Below, in pieces: positions 43,820 to 52,145 of a stretch of 64,000 bases of DNA; position 1 is the stretch's first letter, and every line of letters begins with the position of its first letter. Made by a program: the position numbers and the translations under genes. Origin of the DNA: Bacteroidota bacterium (lineage in GTDB: Bacteria; Bacteroidota; Bacteroidia; Chitinophagales; Chitinophagaceae); the NCBI GenBank assembly GCA_018268055.1, contig JAFDXF010000017.1, forward strand, positions 62,001 to 126,000, read 5' to 3'. Below the pieces are notes generated by a model. That model ran no database searches, was not told where the DNA came from, and was given only the letters and a program-made list of their open reading frames with translations.

Positions 43820-45609
43820 AAACAGTATTTGCCTGCTGCAATCATTTTATCGGCAATCTTTCTTCTTGCCTCTTTTGAGTTAAACGGTTCTGCTTTTGTA
43901 AAACGTTTTAATCCAATCAATATCATTCGCTGTTCATCACCTTCGGCAAATGCATTGATGGCATCTTTGCCTGATTTATTAATTTTATCTGCTGCATCAT
44001 ACAAGTAGGTTTGCATCATTTCAATATAGTGCGCACTGGCAGCTTCACCGTCTTTTGCTGTCATCTTCATCACACGAAGTAAAACACTTTCCGCATTAAA
44101 TGTTTCGATAGCCATATCAGCAATATTCATCAATACTTCTTGCTCGCTGTCTATCTTCATCATTAGTTTTTGCACAGCAGCACCTGCTGTAATTAATATT
44201 GCCTTTTTAAAATGGGCAATTAATTTTCTTTCTTTTGCAAATGGTGTTTCATCTTCTGCGCCAAAGTCAGGAATGCTCATTAGCTCTTTTTGAACAGCCA
44301 TTGCCGGGCCCATTAAATCCAATCTTCCCGTCATTGCTCTTTTCAATGTCATATCTAATGTAAGTAAACGATTGATTTCATTCGTTCCTTCATAAATACG
44401 ATTGATTCTACTATCACGATAAGCTCTTGAAATATTGTACTCGGCACTGAATCCGTTTCCGCCATGTATTTGTACTCCTTCATCTACAACATAATCTAAT
44501 ACTTCACTACCATGTACTTTGAGTATTGCACATTCAATAGCATATTCTTCTGCAGCACCCAATAAAGACTCATTGGATGCTTTGCCGGAAGCCAATAAAT
44601 CTTTTTCTTTTTCATCTACCCAATCGGCAGTTCTATACAATGCAGATTCACCTACAAAAATTTGCAAAGCCATTTCAGCCAACTTATGTTTTATTGCACC
44701 AAAGTTTGAAATAGGTTGCTTGAATTGCTCACGAGTTTTTGCATACACTACTGTATCGGATAATGCTCTTTTAGCCCCACCCAATGCAGCAGCAGCTAAT
44801 TTCAAACGGCCAATGTTCAGAATGTTGAATGCAATTTTGTGGCCTTTACCAATTTCTCCCAATACGTTTTCAACAGGCACTTTGCAATCTTGAAAATAAA
44901 GCTGTACTGTTGAAGAGCCTTTGATGCCCATTTTATGCTCTTCAGGCCCTTGTGTAAAACCCTCTGTTCCTCTTTCTACAATAAATGCGGTGAATTTATC
45001 TCCATCTACTTTTGCAAACACAGTATAAACTTGTGCAAAACCACCATTGGTAATCCAGCATTTTTGCCCATTCAGTAGATAATATTTTCCATCATCACTG
45101 AGCTTTGCTGTTGTTTTTGCACCCAATGCATCACTACCACTATTGGGCTCTGTCAATCCGTAAGCACCCGCCCATTCGCCGGTGATAAGTTTCGGAATAT
45201 ATTTTTGTTTTTGCTCTGGAGTACCGAAATATAAAATTGGTAAAGTGCCAATACCGGTATGTGCTGCAACGGCTACAGAGAATGAATGTCCTGCACCCAA
45301 TGCTTCATTCACAATGGTTGATGTAATAAAATCTTTTCCAAGCCCGCCATATTCTTCAGGAAATGATACGGAAAGTAAACCTTGCTCACCGGCTTTAGTT
45401 ACCAATGATTTCATCAGCCCCGGTTCCAGATTATCAATTCTGTCTAAAATCGGATTCACTTCTGCATCCAGAAATTGAGTACACATTTCTTTGATCATCC
45501 GCTGTTCTTCATTGAAGTCTTCGGGTGTAAATGTTTCAGAAGGCAATGATTCTTTAATCAGCCATTCGCCGCCTTTGATTAAGTTTTTTGTAGGTGTTGT
45601 AGTTGACAT
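43816..45609 (-). CDS. Acyl-CoA dehydrogenase with C-terminal extension
   Basis: 597 residues. The flavin dehydrogenase core (about 30-410) shows YGLTEPNSGSDALGAKTTAK, KCWITNGGFAQVYTVFAKVD, the AAALGGAKRALSDTVVYAKT helix and RDSRINRIYEGTNEINRLL, where the Glu is the catalytic base. The ~180-residue extension at the C-terminus resembles that of very-long-chain/ACAD9-type enzymes. It performs the first step of fatty-acid beta-oxidation and passes electrons to ETF. It follows the marR gene by 23 bases on the same strand and is likely controlled by it. Confidence 0.93.
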   Translation of the reverse strand: MSTTTPTKNLIKGGEWLIKESLPSETFTPEDFNEEQRMIKEMCTQFLDAEVNPILDRIDNLEPGLMKSLVTKAGEQGLLSVSFPEEYGGLGKDFITSTIVNEALGAGHSFSVAVAAHTGIGTLPILYFGTPEQKQKYIPKLITGEWAGAYGLTEPNSGSDALGAKTTAKLSDDGKYYLLNGQKCWITNGGFAQVYTVFAKVDGDKFTAFIVERGTEGFTQGPEEHKMGIKGSSTVQLYFQDCKVPVENVLGEIGKGHKIAFNILNIGRLKLAAAALGGAKRALSDTVVYAKTREQFKQPISNFGAIKHKLAEMALQIFVGESALYRTADWVDEKEKDLLASGKASNESLLGAAEEYAIECAILKVHGSEVLDYVVDEGVQIHGGNGFSAEYNISRAYRDSRINRIYEGTNEINRLLTLDMTLKRAMTGRLDLMGPAMAVQKELMSIPDFGAEDETPFAKERKLIAHFKKAILITAGAAVQKLMMKIDSEQEVLMNIADMAIETFNAESVLLRVMKMTAKDGEAASAHYIEMMQTYLYDAADKINKSGKDAINAFAEGDEQRMILIGLKRFTKAEPFNSKEARRKIADKMIAAGKYCF

Positions 45610-45632
45610 AAAAAAGTATTTAATAAAATGTT

Positions 45633-46073
45633 TTATGTAAGGTTATCATATACGATTTGTAAAACTTGTTTGCATACTTCTACACGATCTGAAGGAACTG
45701 TTATCAATGCTTCATTCAGCGTTTCATCGGCTAATTGCATTGTTTCTTCTTGTATTTTTTGTGCCTGCTTGGTTAAGTAAACCAAATTGATACGGCGGTC
45801 ACTTTCCGAAGGAACTCTTTTTACTAATCCCGCTTTTTCCAGATTGTCCACCAATCTTGTTATACTTGGCTTGTCTCTGAAAGTGGCTTTACATAATTCT
45901 TGTTGACTGATTCCCTCGTGTTTCCAAAGATGATAAAGCACACTCCACTGTTCTATGGTAATATTAATATCCGAAGCATTAAACTTCTTTTGCAATCGAC
46001 GGGCGATAGCTGTAGAAGCCATACCGGTAATAAAACTGTAGAGTTCTCCTTTTTTAAAATGGTTGTTTGGCAT
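45633..46073 (-). CDS. MarR-family transcriptional regulator
   Basis: 146 residues from ATG 46073 (MPNNHFKKGELYSF); the frame continues 17 codons upstream but that stretch overlaps promoter elements. The winged HTH is at about residues 45-110: ITIEQWSVLYHLWKHEGISQ, CKATFRDKPSITRLVDNLEK, KRVPSESDRRINLVYLT. MarR proteins usually repress their own promoter and release DNA on ligand binding. Upstream lies a 7+6+7 palindrome that fits such an operator. Being co-directional with acyl-CoA dehydrogenase and divergent to a hydrolase suggests an acyl-CoA or fatty-acid ligand (inference). Confidence 0.92.
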   Translation of the reverse strand: MPNNHFKKGELYSFITGMASTAIARRLQKKFNASDINITIEQWSVLYHLWKHEGISQQELCKATFRDKPSITRLVDNLEKAGLVKRVPSESDRRINLVYLTKQAQKIQEETMQLADETLNEALITVPSDRVEVCKQVLQIVYDNLT

Positions 46074-46093
46074 ATAGTTGTTTGTGCAACTAT
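46074..46093. promoter_or_regulatory. MarR-type operator between divergent genes
   Basis: ATAGTTG-TTTGTG-CAACTAT is a perfect palindrome with 7-base arms. It directly abuts the marR start codon and covers the predicted marR transcription start. It also overlaps the likely -33 region of the divergent hydrolase promoter, so one bound dimer could silence both. Confidence 0.6.
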
Positions 46094-46094
46094 T

Positions 46095-46124
46095 CAAAAT
46101 TAGTATTATATTTGAATCCGCCAA
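46095..46124 (-). promoter_or_regulatory. marR promoter
   Basis: On the minus strand TTG (46124-46122), 19 bases, TAATTTTG (46102-46095) is a full -33/-7 match. Transcription would start inside the palindromic operator. Confidence 0.6.
46107..46114 (+). promoter_or_regulatory. -7 box of the divergent hydrolase gene
   Basis: TATATTTG is an exact TAnnTTTG element. A TTG at 46082-46084 inside the MarR operator lies 22 bases upstream, slightly longer than ideal. Confidence 0.45.
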
Positions 46125-46149
46125 GTTTTATTTTTACTTAATTGAAAAA

Positions 46150-46956
46150 ATGACTCAAAATCTACTCGTTTATAAAAATTCGGTTATTTCCTGGTATCGT
46201 TTTGGTTCCGGAGTGCAGCCGGTTTTGTGTTTTCATGGATATGGCGAGCAGGCCGATGTATTTTCTTTTCTGGAAAAATATGCCGGAGATAAATATTGTT
46301 TTTATGCAATAGAAATGCCTTTTCATGGAAAAACAAATTGGAAAGAAGGGCTGCTTTTTACAATAGAAGATTTACAAAACATTGTAAAAGAGTTGTTGCC
46401 CGAAAATTCAGATAAAATTTTTTTACTTGGTTTTAGTTTAGGAGGTAGAGTAGCCTTGAGTCTTTATCAGGCAACGCCGGAGAAGTTTAATAAAATCGTT
46501 TTGCTTGCACCCGATGGATTGAAAGTAAATTTTTGGTATTGGTTGTCCACACAAACATGGGTGGGTAGTAAAATATTTTATTTCACCATGATGCACCCCG
46601 GATGGTTTTTTGGGTTTTTAAAATTATTGAATAAGCTGAAATGGGTAAACCCGGGTGTTTTCAAATTTGTAAAATATTATATTGATGATAAACCGATGCG
46701 TGAATTATTATTTAATCGCTGGATAACCCTTCGGCGATTGAAGCCTGATTTGAAAAGAATAAAAAAAGAAATTGTTGCACAAATGACTATGGTAAGGCTT
46801 GTCTATGGCCGGCATGATAGAATCATCTTATCTGTTGTAGGCGATGAGTTTAGAAATGGCATTGAAGAAAATTGTACACTGACAGTAATTGATTCCGGTC
46901 ATCAAGTACTACACGAAAAACACGTTCAAATTATTTTAAAATCATTGGTAGAATAG
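46150..46956 (+). CDS. Alpha/beta-hydrolase family protein
   Basis: 268 residues from ATG 46150 (MTQNLLVYKNSV); the frame is open upstream but that part overlaps the promoter. The fold is seen in VLCFHGYGEQADVFSFL (oxyanion HG), the nucleophile elbow LLGFSLGGRVALSLY (Ser about residue 98), an Asp in YGRHDRIIL and the catalytic His in DSGHQVLHE. The substrate is unknown. Divergent expression with marR and a shared operator link it to the acyl-CoA dehydrogenase, so a thioester or lipid substrate is conceivable. Confidence 0.88.
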   Translation: MTQNLLVYKNSVISWYRFGSGVQPVLCFHGYGEQADVFSFLEKYAGDKYCFYAIEMPFHGKTNWKEGLLFTIEDLQNIVKELLPENSDKIFLLGFSLGGRVALSLYQATPEKFNKIVLLAPDGLKVNFWYWLSTQTWVGSKIFYFTMMHPGWFFGFLKLLNKLKWVNPGVFKFVKYYIDDKPMRELLFNRWITLRRLKPDLKRIKKEIVAQMTMVRLVYGRHDRIILSVVGDEFRNGIEENCTLTVIDSGHQVLHEKHVQIILKSLVE

Positions 46957-47028
46957 GGTATTAAAAAATAGACAATTGTTAGTTTATTATCTGCTCTTCC
47001 AAATTTCATTTATTTTCGTTTGCTTATA

Positions 47029-48144
47029 ATGATCATTACTTACGCTTGTATCTTTCTGCTGACACTTTATGTCTTTGTCATCCTCAATTATTGGCTGGCA
47101 TGGCAAGCTATTCCTATTTTTCAGCGAACACCAAAAACGCCAAGAATAAAATTCTCAGTGATTGTGCCTGCAAGAAATGAAGAAAAAAATATCGGTTCAA
47201 TATTAAATGATTTACGAAATCAAAATTACCCAAGTTCTTTGTATGAAATAATTGTGGTGGACGATCACTCAAATGATAATACTGCTGATATCGTAAAGGC
47301 ATTTCCCAATATAAAATTAGTACAACTAAGTAACCTTGATATCAATTCTTACAAAAAGAAAGCGATTGAAGCAGGTATCATGATTGCAACAAATGAATGG
47401 ATAATAACTACTGATGCAGATTGTCGTGTAACCGCTGAGTGGCTTACTACATTGTCTTCTTTTATTGATGAAAAAAAGCCGACGCTGGTAGCAGGCCCGG
47501 TGTATATGCATTGTGATTTCTCTACATTGCAACGCTTTCAGGCTATCGACTTTTTAATATTGCAAGGAATAACCGGTGCAGCGATTCATAAGAATATGCA
47601 CAGCATGGGCAATGGCGCAAACCTTGCCTATCGGAAAGATGTGTTTAACGAAGTAAAAGGTTTTTCAGGGATTGATCATATTGCTTCGGGTGATGATATG
47701 TTATTGTTGTATAAAATTTGGAAATTATATCCTGAAAAGATTGCCTATCTCAAATCTCCTGAATGTATCGTTACTACAGAAACAGAGAAAACAGTAAAAT
47801 CGTTTTTCCAACAACGTATTCGCTGGGCAAGTAAAGCAAAGAAATATCAGGATAAAAGAATTTTCCCGATATTATTGATGGTATGGTTGTTCAACTTTTC
47901 ATTTTTCTTTTTGTTGTTTGCCGGATTTTGGAATGTAATCTATTGGCTGCTTATGTTGGGAATGTTCATTTTAAAAATTATCGTTGAACTCCCTTTTGTT
48001 TTTTCTGTTACAAAATTTTTCGGAAAAGAGTCTTTAGTAAAATCATTTATTTTAATTCAACCGCTGCATATTGTTTATACAGTATTTTCGGGTTTACTCG
48101 GTCAATTTGGAAAATATGAATGGAAGGGAAGAGTCGTAAAATAA
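47029..48144 (+). CDS. Family 2 glycosyltransferase, membrane-bound
   Basis: 371 residues from ATG 47029. An N-terminal membrane helix is at about 1-22. The GT-A domain follows: FSVIVPARNEEKNIGSILND, IIVVDDHSNDNTADIV, and WIITTDADCRV as the DxD-type motif; the acceptor block is QQRIRWASKAKKY (QxxRW). C-terminal helices at about 290-345 anchor it. The layout fits processive or polyprenyl-linked sugar transferases of the cytoplasmic membrane. It precedes an ABC permease gene by 13 bases, with no clear functional link. Confidence 0.9.
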   Translation: MIITYACIFLLTLYVFVILNYWLAWQAIPIFQRTPKTPRIKFSVIVPARNEEKNIGSILNDLRNQNYPSSLYEIIVVDDHSNDNTADIVKAFPNIKLVQLSNLDINSYKKKAIEAGIMIATNEWIITTDADCRVTAEWLTTLSSFIDEKKPTLVAGPVYMHCDFSTLQRFQAIDFLILQGITGAAIHKNMHSMGNGANLAYRKDVFNEVKGFSGIDHIASGDDMLLLYKIWKLYPEKIAYLKSPECIVTTETEKTVKSFFQQRIRWASKAKKYQDKRIFPILLMVWLFNFSFFFLLFAGFWNVIYWLLMLGMFILKIIVELPFVFSVTKFFGKESLVKSFILIQPLHIVYTVFSGLLGQFGKYEWKGRVVK

Positions 48145-48157
48145 TTATCTTATCACA

Positions 48158-49258
48158 ATGAGTAATACATCATCATTTCAAGCTGCTGCCTGGAGAAGGT
48201 TGAAAAAGAATAAAGGCGCTATGTTTGGATTGATTGTTATTATACTCACTATTTTCATTGCTGTTTTTGCATATTTTATAGCACCCGATCCTACGCCGAA
48301 TGCAAATAGAATTATTTTAGAAATAGGTGGAGCCAAACCGGGTTATACAAAAACCTTTGCCTTAATTCCAAAAGCATTAAAGCCTGCGACGCCAAATTTT
48401 TTTCAACGATTGATAAATGGAAAACCGGATCAATATGATTTTATTCCCATCAATCAATTTAAACTCATTGGCAATGATAGTGTGTTGCTTTATCGTTATA
48501 TAGATGTTGCAGTAGAAGATAGTACTATGTTTACAACGAACACTACGCCTGAACAATTTGTAAAAAACAATATCAAAGAAAAAAAGTTTTTATTAGGCAC
48601 TGATAAGTATGGCAGAGATATTCTGAGCAGAATTATTCTCGGCACAAGGGTGAGTTTAGGCGTTGGCCTGATAACAATAGTTATTTCACTGACGATTGGA
48701 CTTTTGCTTGGCTCACTTGCTGGATATTATCGTGGGAAAGCAGATAATATAATAATGTGGTTCATCAATATAGTTTGGAGTATTCCTACTTTATTATTGG
48801 TATTTGCAATCACACTTGCATTGGGAAAAGGTTTTTGGCAGGTGTTTGTTGCAGTTGGTCTTACGATGTGGGTAAATGTGGCTCGTACAGTAAGAGGACA
48901 AATTTTGGCTGAACGAGAAAAAGAATATGTAGAAGCAGCAAGAGCATTGGGTTTTTCAGGTTATCGCACTATTGTTCGTCATATCTGGCCAAACATAATG
49001 GGACCGGTCATGGTGATTGCTGCGGCCAATTTTGCTTCGGCTATAGTAATAGAAGCGGGTTTGAGTTTTATAGGTATTGGCGTTCAACCTCCGCAACCAA
49101 GTTGGGGTTTAATGATTCGTGATAATTATAATTTTATTATTACACACAATCCGATGTTGGCACTTGCTCCGGGGTTTGCCATTATGATTTTGGTTTTGGC
49201 TTTTAATTTATTGGGCAATGGCCTTCGTGATGCGTTAAATGTGCGGGGAAAGATTTGA
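48158..49258 (+). CDS. ABC transporter permease, DppC/OppC type
   Basis: 366 residues. An OppC_N region with the first helix is at about 21-43 (AMFGLIVIILTIFIAVFAYF), then an enlarged periplasmic loop at 45-150. The permease domain includes FLLGTDKYGRDILSRIILGT, ILAEREKEYVEAARALGFSG with the EAA loop that contacts the ATPase, and WGLMIRDNYNFI. It forms half of a peptide or nickel importer channel. Neither the DppB-type partner, the ATPases nor a binding protein lies next to it. The end overlaps the convergent O-antigen ligase-type gene by 24 bases. Confidence 0.9.
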   Translation: MSNTSSFQAAAWRRLKKNKGAMFGLIVIILTIFIAVFAYFIAPDPTPNANRIILEIGGAKPGYTKTFALIPKALKPATPNFFQRLINGKPDQYDFIPINQFKLIGNDSVLLYRYIDVAVEDSTMFTTNTTPEQFVKNNIKEKKFLLGTDKYGRDILSRIILGTRVSLGVGLITIVISLTIGLLLGSLAGYYRGKADNIIMWFINIVWSIPTLLLVFAITLALGKGFWQVFVAVGLTMWVNVARTVRGQILAEREKEYVEAARALGFSGYRTIVRHIWPNIMGPVMVIAAANFASAIVIEAGLSFIGIGVQPPQPSWGLMIRDNYNFIITHNPMLALAPGFAIMILVLAFNLLGNGLRDALNVRGKI

Positions 49259-50680
49259 TTTTTCATTTCTTGTTTTTATATCCAATACTACTAATGTCGC
49301 AATACACAAAAAGAAAAGGCTTCCGATTTTATCTGTTTCAATTAAATCACTAAGAAAATTTACAACAATTATCATTACTACCATCACCGCAATTGCGGTA
49401 GCGGATATTCTTGTAAAATTATTTTTAGATTGATGAACTATTTTTTGTGCATAGTATAATAATGAGCCGAAAAGAAGGAGTAGAAAAATTAATGCGGGAA
49501 CACCTTGCTCAATAATTGTAAATAAAAAATAATTATGAACAGTGGAGTGTTCGGGGTTATCACTTACCCATGTTTTAAAAGTAGGGATAGCATATTCTTT
49601 ATAATGTTCATAAAATGTTCCGGGACCATAACCGACTAATGGCTCATCTTTTATCATGCGCACACCTGCAACCCAACGATAAAAACGCTCGGCGGTGGAA
49701 ACGTCTTTCAGTTTGTATGTTGCTATGAGATGTTCTGAAAAGTTTTTATGAAAAATGGTTGTTTTAAAATCATTGGAATAGTTTAGATAGTTATCATTGT
49801 AGCGCAGCCATGAAATTACCATCATCAATACTACAATAATAAAAACGTAAGAGTAAACAAGAATCTTTTTTTTAATGAGCCAATAAACAGTTAGGCCTGC
49901 TATCAATGCCAGCCATGCACCACGAGAAAAAGAAAAAAACAAAGCAGCAAGCACTATTAAAACACAAGAAATTAGTAAATATTTTTGTATTTGCTTTTTA
50001 GCACCCGAATAAAATGCAATGAGTAATGGTATGCTACAAACCAGCATTGCAGAATAATTAACATGATTTCTGAAAAACGGATAAAGTGCTTCATTGATGT
50101 ATGCAAAGCGAAATACATATTGATAATGCCTGAAAAGTGTAATCAATGCAACAGCTACCAAACTAAATACAATAACAGCTGCTGCAGTTTTTATGTTTTT
50201 TTCATTTACAAAAAATAGGAGAGGAGCAATAACAAACGCACCTATATACCATGTTTTTGCAAGGACATACTTCAACGATACAATAAAATTTCCAGAGAAA
50301 GCAGTTGCTACTAAAGACCAACAAAAAATAATGATGAGTAAAAGTAGAATAGGATGTATTAGTTGTTTCTTACCCATTACTTTCGGGTGGTAATACCAAT
50401 AAAGTATTGATAAAAATGAAACCAGCAACATTAAGGGTTCATCCGGTAAATCAGTTCCCAGCGAAGGAGTAAAATTAAATTCAGTAGAAAAGGAAAGAGA
50501 AAGTAATAATAGTAAAAAGACCGTTTCTCTTTGATACCAACTCCAATAGAAAAATAATAGAACAAAAGGCACAGCGGCAATTATATATTCATCTGTATAA
50601 AATGCAAAAGCAATTGCTGTTAAGAACAAGGCAGCGAAAAGAGAGAATATTTTCTTATTATAAACAAGTTCAAGCTGCAC
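49235..50680 (-). CDS. O-antigen ligase/polymerase-family membrane protein (Wzy_C)
   Basis: 481 residues with about eleven to twelve helices. The Wzy_C-type core is visible as LFFSFSRGAWLALIAGLTVYW in the middle and the large periplasmic loop containing MIKDEPLVGYGPGTFYEHY and DNPEHSTVHNYFLFTIIEQG, typical of O-antigen ligases and polymerases. It likely polymerises or attaches a surface polysaccharide. The gene overlaps the preceding Wzz-like gene by 11 bases, so the pair is translationally coupled and probably works together. Confidence 0.85.
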   Translation of the reverse strand: MQLELVYNKKIFSLFAALFLTAIAFAFYTDEYIIAAVPFVLLFFYWSWYQRETVFLLLLLSLSFSTEFNFTPSLGTDLPDEPLMLLVSFLSILYWYYHPKVMGKKQLIHPILLLLIIIFCWSLVATAFSGNFIVSLKYVLAKTWYIGAFVIAPLLFFVNEKNIKTAAAVIVFSLVAVALITLFRHYQYVFRFAYINEALYPFFRNHVNYSAMLVCSIPLLIAFYSGAKKQIQKYLLISCVLIVLAALFFSFSRGAWLALIAGLTVYWLIKKKILVYSYVFIIVVLMMVISWLRYNDNYLNYSNDFKTTIFHKNFSEHLIATYKLKDVSTAERFYRWVAGVRMIKDEPLVGYGPGTFYEHYKEYAIPTFKTWVSDNPEHSTVHNYFLFTIIEQGVPALIFLLLLFGSLLYYAQKIVHQSKNNFTRISATAIAVMVVMIIVVNFLSDLIETDKIGSLFFLCIATLVVLDIKTRNEKSNLSPHI

Positions 50681-51479
50681 GCTTTGATGTTTTATTTTTG
50701 TCTAATACCAGCGCAAGTAAAAAAGCGAATAAGAGCGATAAAAAACCGGTTGCAACAATTAATTGACCTTTCTTTGGTCTATCCGGCCATTCGGAAGGTT
50801 TTGCTTTTTCTACAATAATTAAAGAGGGTGGTTTGTTGTTTATCAAAAATTGATATTCGGTAATCAGTTTATTGTAATCGATCGTTGTAGCATTGTTGTT
50901 GTGTGAAATAATTTTAGTGTCATAAATTGTATCAATATTATTTCCATCTTTTTGTGCCATCAAACCGTTGAGTATAGACTGATTCCCTACACTTTGAATG
51001 TCTTGATACATCGTGGTCAGTTTGCTCATGATAGCATTGGCCATATCGGCTGCTACATTTTTATCATTATCCCAAACTTTTACTTTCAGATTGCTGAATT
51101 CGCTTTTATAAACCTTAGTATTTTTCTTTAATAGATAGGCTGCTTTGTTTCTTGCAGCCTCACCGGTTTCGCCCATTTTGAAATAAGCAGTGAGATGCAA
51201 TTGATCCACAACTGAAAGATATACTGTATCTAAAGCGGCTAATCCTGTCACAATATCCAAATCATCTGGTGTGCCTAACTCGGAATACAACGCTTGAATA
51301 TTTTCGTTAAAAATTTTTGCTTTATCATTGGCGAATGAACTGGCCGGTAGAGCAGTTGCGGTGGAAACATATTTATCAGCCTTTAAAAAAACAATAAGCC
51401 CTACCACTAAAAATGCCAATACAACGATCAGCAGCATTTCCTTCCACCATCTTTTAATTATATCAATAATATCAGGCAT
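50670..51479 (-). CDS. Wzz-like polysaccharide chain-length/co-polymerase protein
   Basis: About 269 residues from ATG 51479 (MPDIIDIIKRWWKEML); a TTG two codons upstream is less likely. Two membrane helices frame a periplasmic region: about 18-36 (LIVVLAFLVVGLIVFL) and about 240-260 (LIVATGFLSLLFAFLLALVL). The intervening part is helical with a proline-rich segment before TM2 (KAKPSEWPDRPKKG), the Wzz pattern. There is no cytoplasmic tyrosine kinase domain. It should set chain length for the neighbouring Wzy_C-type protein. Confidence 0.83.
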   Translation of the reverse strand: MPDIIDIIKRWWKEMLLIVVLAFLVVGLIVFLKADKYVSTATALPASSFANDKAKIFNENIQALYSELGTPDDLDIVTGLAALDTVYLSVVDQLHLTAYFKMGETGEAARNKAAYLLKKNTKVYKSEFSNLKVKVWDNDKNVAADMANAIMSKLTTMYQDIQSVGNQSILNGLMAQKDGNNIDTIYDTKIISHNNNATTIDYNKLITEYQFLINNKPPSLIIVEKAKPSEWPDRPKKGQLIVATGFLSLLFAFLLALVLDKNKTSKRAA

Positions 51480-51538
51480 AAACAATTTGTTAAGCGTGAA
51501 TATAAATATACGTTGCTTTGATAAAAATAAATTTCATT

Positions 51539-52000
51539 TTATACAACTTTTACCGAACGGTTAAAATTTTCTTCCAATGAAATAAGTGTTTCGGTGCGTT
51601 CAATACCTTTTACTTTTTGCAATTCATCATGCAGCACATGTCGCAGTTCTGTTATATCACGACAAACTATTTCAGCGAACATACTATAATTGCCGGTGGT
51701 ATAATTCAATCGTACCATTTGAGGAATTTTTTGCAATTCCTTTGCTGCAACATCATACATCGAGCTTTCTTTCAGATATATTCCGATGAATGCAATGACA
51801 TCGTATCCTAATTTTTTAAAGTCGACATTAAATTTTGTTCCTTTTACAATGCCGGCATCTTGCAGTTTTTTAATACGAACGTGAATAGTTCCTGCAGAAA
51901 CAAAAAATTTTTTTCCTAATTCAGCATACGATAGGTTGGCATTGTTCAGCATTTGCTGAATAATCTGTAAATCTAATTTGTCAATATTTAATTCCGCCAT
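51539..52000 (-). CDS. Lrp/AsnC-family transcriptional regulator
   Basis: 153 residues. The N-terminal HTH (KLDLQIIQQMLNNANLSYAE, SAGTIHVRIKKLQDAGI) is followed by the RAM/AsnC ligand-binding domain (YDVIAFIGIYL, VRLNYTTGNYSMFAEIVCRD, LQKVKGIERTETLISLEE). Lrp-type proteins sense amino acids and act as dimers to octamers, often autoregulating. A palindrome and two further half-sites of the same sequence lie between this gene and the divergent tRNA-like RNA gene. Which amino acid it reads is not visible. Confidence 0.93.
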   Translation of the reverse strand: MAELNIDKLDLQIIQQMLNNANLSYAELGKKFFVSAGTIHVRIKKLQDAGIVKGTKFNVDFKKLGYDVIAFIGIYLKESSMYDVAAKELQKIPQMVRLNYTTGNYSMFAEIVCRDITELRHVLHDELQKVKGIERTETLISLEENFNRSVKVV

Positions 52001-52017
52001 AGATATTTGTATTATAA

Positions 52018-52084
52018 TTAGATAATATCTAATATTTTACGAATATATTAAAAATCATCTAAACTTTTAAAATAAATATTAGAT
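52018..52084. promoter_or_regulatory. Repeated TTAGAT/ATCTAA sites, likely Lrp-family operator array
   Basis: TTAGAT-AAT-ATCTAA (52018-52032) is a perfect palindrome 17 bases before the Lrp-type gene. The same half-site recurs as ATCTAA (52057-52062) and TTAGAT (52079-52084). The last copy ends four bases before the -33 TTG of the RNA gene promoter. Multiple phased half-sites fit the multimeric binding of Lrp proteins (inference). Confidence 0.5.
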
Positions 52085-52087
52085 AAA

Positions 52088-52119
52088 TTGGAATAAATGT
52101 TGAATACACACTATATTTG
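52088..52119 (+). promoter_or_regulatory. Promoter of the tRNA-like RNA
   Basis: TTG (52088-52090), 21 bases, TATATTTG (52112-52119) is a full -33/-7 match. Transcription would begin near 52126, about 20 bases before the structured RNA. Confidence 0.65.
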
Positions 52120-52145
52120 TGTCATCAAAGTTCTTAAACAAAGAT

